From Mytilus trossulus (lineage: Eukaryota; Mollusca; Bivalvia; Mytilida; Mytilidae), in NCBI RefSeq assembly GCF_036588685.1, contig NC_086384.1, positions 9,624,195 through 9,688,194 of the forward strand: DNA of 64,000 bases. Direction: 5' to 3'. Both the position numbers and the translations under genes were made by a program. Each line of letters begins with the position of its first letter. Within the stretch, counting starts at the first letter, position 1. Below the pieces are notes generated by a model. It was not told the origin of the DNA. It worked only from the letters and a program-made list of their open reading frames with translations, and made no database searches. Shown here one piece after another: positions 58,360 through 64,000 of this stretch.

Positions 58360-58850
58360 GTATTGTGTTTTTTTTCTATACTTGGTACACGTGTTTTACA
58401 TAACCGTTAGTTTTTATATCCTGAAATTTAGATATGAGTATAGAAACAAAAATCAGAATGTTTTAAATGTAATTTAAAAAAAGGACTGCACGGTAAATAC
58501 AGAGCCATATAATTGAAAAGAAATAAATTAACTGCGAAATGTTAATGATTTGCACTAATTGAGTTTTCAATATATTGTTTTTTATTCATGTTCAAAAGGA
58601 TACACACTATTTATAATGGAATGTCCTTATAACGTAAATTGAACACTGATTAAACGGATTATTAAACAAATACATTTTAAAAAAAATAATATCGCCATAC
58701 TATTTAATATTATGATTTCTGAAATTTTTTTGTACGCTTGTTCCTTTTCAAACTTATATTTTCATTTTAGATTTTGTGTATGAGTTGGAAACGATTGCTG
58801 AAGAAGACCTAAAAGACAGTTTTAAAGAAAATGCTAAATATGTGCATTAG
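58005..58850 (+). CDS. Small ankyrin-repeat protein (2 exons, 144 aa)
   Basis: CDS join 58005-58359 and 58771-58850. The intron is GT-AG (g|gtattg ... ttcattttag) in phase 1. Residues 13-46 form a first repeat-like helix pair ending SSGIDINCIN. Residues 48-80 form a second (GATPLIETCR to LIDMGCDIM) with an extended, Cys-Arg-rich, Gln-rich loop. Residues 89-111 form a third (GRTALLYAEMNGHDAIVELL). The C-terminus is basic then acidic (RKRKTDFVYELE, EEDLKDS). There is no signal peptide or membrane segment, so it is probably an intracellular binding protein; partner unknown. The ATG at 58005 is the first in frame, and an acceptor-like aatttctag at 57981-57989 suggests an upstream non-coding exon. 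Confidence 0.76.
58771..58850 (+). CDS. Ankyrin protein exon 2 (C-terminus)
   Basis: The acceptor atattttcattttag is strong. It reads FVYELETIAEEDLKDSFKEN and ends KYVH then TAG. Confidence 0.7.
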
Positions 58851-60063
58851 TAACAGTACGGAGTGCAATTGTAATGCAATTGAAAGCTATACACGGTATT
58901 CGATATAGAGTACACGCAGTATGCTTAAAACATTATTGCTGTAGGAGATCTAACATATTGTTGTGAGTTGACTCTCAAAATCATTCAATGTAAAAAGGAG
59001 GATTAACCCTTTTAACCTTAATATTGTCTTGGATACAATAATTTGTATTGCTTGTTCTAATATATCTTTCGAATGCTGCCATTGTTTGCACTTTCAGTAC
59101 ACTAAAAGTATGATTATGATAGTATTTACCAAAACAAGAATACGCAAAAATGGCTACTCACACATTTAAAGGTTATCTTATCCATATGAATTATAGAAAT
59201 ACCTTGCTTATAATTTTTGACGTCATCGCGCGTTTCGTCTAAAATAACGACGCATTAGTAACGATCAAATAAAAAAATGGAAATGCCAAACGAGTTTAAA
59301 CTTTAGGAGCATACTGATACAGCTTGGTCTTACGTCTTATATGCTTTATATGAGAGTGATAGATCCCATTTACATTGTGATATTTGAATGTACGAAAATG
59401 CTAGAAATTATTTTTGGAGGAAAATGGACGTTTGATATACCAGGTTTTGTTTTTACCAATTATGATGCATCGTTTTATACACGTTTACTAAAGGGAAATA
59501 ATCTGCGAAACCATTGTCACAGTCCTTTCTCTTAGTTTTTAACTAGTGCTTACTATATTAACCTTATATCAATTTTTGCCAAAAAAAATCAACTTTTTAG
59601 TGGGAAAATCTGAAAATTATTTTTATATCAGAAGCGGTTGTGACAAATGCAATTCAGTTCGTCTTTTTTTTTTTTTAAAATCTATGTTAAACAGAATAAT
59701 ATTGTAACATGTTATCAAACAATCAAAGATGGGTGGAAGATACAGAAGGTTTCGTTAACTTAACTGTCAAATTACAGCGGAACGGTATCAGGTCATACTC
59801 AAACCGTCGCACCTAAATCTCTTTCAAATTCTTTTAGGCGATATTTCATTCAGAAAAAGATGGATGGCCATGGCTACTACGATCAAAACATAACATTGTC
59901 ATAAATGAAACAGCTATTGCATAACGGCCGACCTATAAACTATTCCGACTGTGATTGTATTTTTTGTTTTTTTTCAACGAGAATTAATAAATTATTCTTT
60001 TCGATAATAGCTGCGTCAATATGATGTCCTTATTAAGCATTATAATGCATTTTCTGTTTGCAG

Positions 60064-60143
60064 GCGCTGCTAAAAAACGGCTATTTAGAAAGGGAATGTT
60101 TAAAATAGGAAAACATCTCTTTTATCGTGAAGATTTGTTCTAA
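60064..60143 (+). CDS. Possible alternative last exon of the ankyrin gene
   Basis: The acceptor tttctgtttgcag is strong. In the phase left by ankyrin exon 1 it reads GAAKKRLFRKGMFKIGKHLF then YREDLF and TAA. It is the same length as exon 2 (80 bases). It could instead be the last exon of an unseen gene, or chance. Confidence 0.4.
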
Positions 60144-63100
60144 CCCGATCATCATGGTCTATTTATAGATTTCAGTCAAGATAAAATCCATTGTACCTTT
60201 TATGTCAAGTTCAATTGGCATAGATTCGTCAACATTTTTACAACATTTTAAATTATTTCGTGACAGGGTAATCCTATTGTTATTTTTAATTATTTTTAAT
60301 ACGTTTCTAAATGTGTAAAATATGTGTTTAGTATATGAACTTGTATTCTCAAAAAACAAGACAACTACCGTGACAAATAACATGGATCCTTAGCTAGAAA
60401 ACATTAATGAGGTGATGTCTGATGCTTTTTGTCATGACATGAGCCTCGTTATTTTAGAAAAAAAATTAAATCATGTTTCAATACTAACATAACCTGATTG
60501 GTCTAGTGTACTACTGATCATGATGTATAACTTTGTTTTTCTGTCCCTTGTCATAATTTAACAAACGTAACTATTCTGTTAAACCATATTAAACAAGTTG
60601 TGAAATAGAAAAACAAACAGTTACATTTAAGTATAAAATGAACTATCTGAACCGAACGTATTAATGTTCTCAGTTTTTTATTATAAGCTCTATATGTATC
60701 AATAACTACTGACTTTTAATGAACAGGATGTTGTATACTGAAATGTCTTTCATCAAAGCATCGATCAAACAATATACTTCCAACTTTAACTCTTCTTTGA
60801 TTGAATTAAAAAAATTTACATGAATTTCTCCCGAATACTAAGAACATCTAAGTATATATTTATTATTAAAGTATTAGAGGAACTGTAATTCAGTAGTGTT
60901 AATTCTATTTAACGGGTACATCGGAAAAATACACTCATCAAATGTCGTCAAAATAACACTTACTTCTGTGAAATCTGTCACATTCTAAACAATATCTTTT
61001 GAAAGGTTAACAACACATTTACGGAGAAAAAATTTGAAAAAACAAGGAAAACGGTCAGGTGAAATTTCGATAAAAAAATTATGTGACCGAGAATACAGAA
61101 TGGACTTGCTTGCATTTCATTGAATAATTTCGAGTTTGCATTTCATTGAATAATTTCGAGTTTTATATCAGTCAAATATATACTATACAAATATTTTACC
61201 CTTCTGTACTCAACTTACCGACAGTGTTCAAGTATATTTGCCTTTCTTTAGATAATTCATAAATTATTATTTAAAAAATTACTGAAATGTTAGATTATAA
61301 AAAAAGGAGGTATGGTATGATTGCTAATGAGAAAACGGTTTTGACATTTATGTTCTCATTGCTTAAACTTTACTGCATACAAACTATTTTTGACGACTGT
61401 ATTTATTTCCCTATTCCTTCTGATCTAATATACCACCTTCAGTCCCTGCTTTAATCTTGATAATATGCTGCTCCCACATCGTGATGCAAAACACAAAGTG
61501 CATGATCAAAATTCAATAGTCGTTAAAAATCACTAAAGACAAGCAAGCGCAGCCAATATATCACAGAATACATAGAATAGTTATTTCTAATTGCCATCAC
61601 TTATGCCACCACGAGATTGTTGACAGTATAAAGGAAAACCTGTTTCACATATGATGACTGTTTTATTCCACTTTTCAAAACTACAATCACAACCTCTCTT
61701 TTCCGAATGTGACCTTACGAATTAGGAGCTATCACCAGGTGATATTATTAATAACGACACACGTTAAACAGGATCTGATTGAAATTATATTCTAGATCTG
61801 ATTCTGAAAGTTCTACTCTATAACAATTGTAGAGGATAACTTTTTTAAAGTACTAAAGTAAAATAGTTACTTTTCCTGATCTGTTTATAAAAATTTTATG
61901 ACAAATTTTTCCAACATTTCTTAGGAGAATGTTTGTACTTCTGGTATCTGTTGTCCCTTTTTTGAAATGATCTCCAACACATATTGACGAAGGACTAATA
62001 TAAAAAGCCACAGTCATTACCTTTCCATAATAAAAATCATTTAAAATAAAATGAGATTTAGTCTTTTTTTGTTATTTTGTGCTTTTATGTTAGTTAAGAG
62101 TTACCTTCCTAAATATTATGCTGCGCTGCGGTTTTTTTTTATAATTTGACTGAATTTGATTATTTATGGAGTCATAACAGGCGACACGTAGCAAGACCGG
62201 AACATGACAGTTGTTATATATTCGTGTGGTATGTTTTAGCTTTTGATTTTCTGTTTGGTAAAGTACTATTTCTTCAAGAAAAGGTCACTCAGGTTTTCAA
62301 TTAAAGAGATATATCAGTGTCATATGATACACATTAATTAGAGAGGAACAGTACGAATTTCAAAAGGTATCTAACCATATTTAGAAGAAATAAAAAAAAA
62401 ACTTAAAGCAATTGGTACTGTTGATTCATTTATTTTTCGTGTTTCGATTTTTTTGTGGATATTTGATTTCGTGGTTTTGCAAAAGACTAAATAAATTGTA
62501 TTTCTCTGAATATTTAAATTTGTAGTTCCCCTGTGACCCCGATATTCACAATATTTGGTTTACAATAGTTTGTAATTAATTCATTATATTGTCATTGGTA
62601 TTCCAGACTTCATTTATTCAGAAAAGCTGGAATTGTGTTGTTTCTTCGACACTTTCACTTTAATATCAAATAAAACTATTTTGTATTGCATCATATTGTT
62701 TTTCAAAATTTGTTCTTTTCTTTCGGTTTCATTTATGTATGTGTTGGCTAGTAAAGTAAATGTAATAGTTTACACTCGTAAACTAGTTTTGTCTTGAGTA
62801 AATATATCATCGTGCAAGCTGCTCGTTATTCTTCGAGACAGCAAAGATTTGGGTTTGGTTATTCGTACGAAAGATGTAATGAACTCCCTTTGAAATGAAT
62901 ATAAGTGATAGTATATCATATCCTATCCTATAATGTCTTTTAAAGAGTTTTGTATGATGTTCCAAACGTTTACAAAAAAAAATGATAGTCACTGATATTT
63001 TACCGGTTGACGAGAATATAATCATCAAAAGATAAATGAAACCTCTTAATACATGTACCGGAAACCAACGAAGTTTATTTAAATCCATATGCCGAGTCAC

Positions 63101-63479
63101 ATTTGTATTAAATTACAACTGCATGTCAAAGCGAGTGGTCCATTTCAGTTATTTTATATTCCCATGACCTTCATAACAATGTTAATATCAATTGTTGAAT
63201 CTGCCATTGGGTCAGACGTTACTTTTAGCTTGTTGAATATCAATGGTATCATTTTTCCTAAGATAACACATAAACACAATGTTCAAGTGCTACAGTTATC
63301 CCTTCGAAATCTTTATAGACGTCATCACGGGTGGGTTGTCCGTTAAACGATATCTTTGACACAGATGTGTTCTAATTGTCAGGCTCATTATCCCGTAATA
63401 TTTCCTTGTGTTATGTTTATGTTGTAATTGTATCCCGATTATTCATTGTGCATTTGGCCCTTTGTCAGGAATTTTAATG

Positions 63480-63870
63480 TTCAGCAGTTGTCATTTGTTG
63501 ATGGGTGTCATATGTGTTTCTCGTTTTTTTGTATTTGTATGTAGACCGCTGGTTTTCTTGTTTGAACGGTTTCACACATGTCTTTGTTATCATTTTATAG
63601 CATACTGTTCGGTGGGAGCCAAGGCTATGTGTTAAAGACCGTACTTTGACATGTTATTGATTACTTTCACAAATTGTCACCTGGAAAAGAGAGAATTCTC
63701 ATTGGCACTTTTACTGCATTTCATTATATCTATTACTCAGATTGCAGTTTTCGCAATTGAACTGTATTACTAGTTAGGCTGGGACCTTTAGAGCATGATG
63801 TGCGTAATATGTTTTGCTCATTATCGATGGCCGTCCAGTGACCATTGTTGCTTACTTCTATATCAGTAAG
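63480..63870 (+). repeat. Dispersed mussel repeat (two partial units)
   Basis: cagttgtcatttgttgatgg, gtagaccgctggttttcttg and a second truncated block gatggccgtccagtgacc follow the order of the tail family. Confidence 0.65.
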
Positions 63871-64000
63871 TGAAAAGTTGTCAATCATATTACATATTTT
63901 TACTTTCATGTAAACAACATGACCTTTATATAATGTTGCGACTGACGTCTTTCTGTAATTTATAACACGTTTAACACCATACTATGAAAACTTATACTAA

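Larger units (their letters stand above)
58851..64000. other. Downstream intergenic region
   Basis: Apart from the possible alternative exon at 60064-60143 and repeat tails at about 61300-61335 and 63480-63870, I see only AT-rich sequence and small unsupported ORFs. Confidence 0.5.

Overview
The window looks like nuclear DNA of a bivalve mollusc, most probably a mussel (Mytilus or a close relative). It is AT-rich, its genes are split by GT-AG introns of up to about 5.5 kb, and it is full of dispersed repeats that I recognise from mussel sequence: the 'tggtatgattgccaatgaga' family, the 'gacgcgcgtttcgtct' family and tRNA-like SINE units. There is nothing bacterial here (no operons, no CRISPR). 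Gene models were assembled by eye from splice sites, intron phase and protein motifs. No alignment or transcript data were available.

All four gene models are on the + strand. (1) 248-12744: a five-exon single-pass receptor of about 396 aa with a signal peptide, one V-type immunoglobulin domain, a Ser/Thr-rich stalk, a membrane helix and a 205-residue tail with ITIM-like and YxN tyrosine motifs. (2) 21577-26622: the 3' four exons of a Mutator-like transposase fused to a DEDDh 3'-5' exonuclease. It has a GC-AG intron, a reverse-transcriptase element inside that intron, and a one-base frame break in an A8 run. (3) 40275-54707: a twelve-exon TNF-receptor-like protein of about 484 aa with cysteine-rich repeats, a membrane helix and no death domain. 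Two acceptors 5 bases apart at exon 6 could switch it between membrane and soluble forms. (4) 58005-58850: a small ankyrin-repeat protein of 144 aa, with a possible alternative last exon at 60064-60143.

The rest is intron and intergenic DNA colonised by mobile elements. Inside the introns of gene 1 lie a reverse-transcriptase 3' end (2900-3850), a 1.3-kb element with terminal inverted repeats (TIRs; 3957-5257), an 827-bp TIR element with a 6-bp target duplication (8060-8886), a GIY-YIG (Penelope-type) element bounded by roughly 275-bp inverted repeats (9293-10300), and a 441-bp tandem array carrying a Pol III B-box (10340-11787). The introns of gene 3 hold a second element of the same architecture as the 827-bp one (40859-42366) and a decayed relative (about 45720-47038). 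Other notable items are a clean PIF/Harbinger-like MITE (18121-18326), a GIY-YIG relic joined to its 3' tail (38160-39090) and a 56-bp perfect hairpin (56814-56937).

The two receptors and the ankyrin gene look like host signalling or immune genes. The transposase-exonuclease gene and the repeats are genome parasites or derived from them. The strongest candidates for something undescribed are the two elements with 6-bp target duplications and arrayed terminal motifs, and the frame-switching acceptor pair in the TNF-receptor-like gene.
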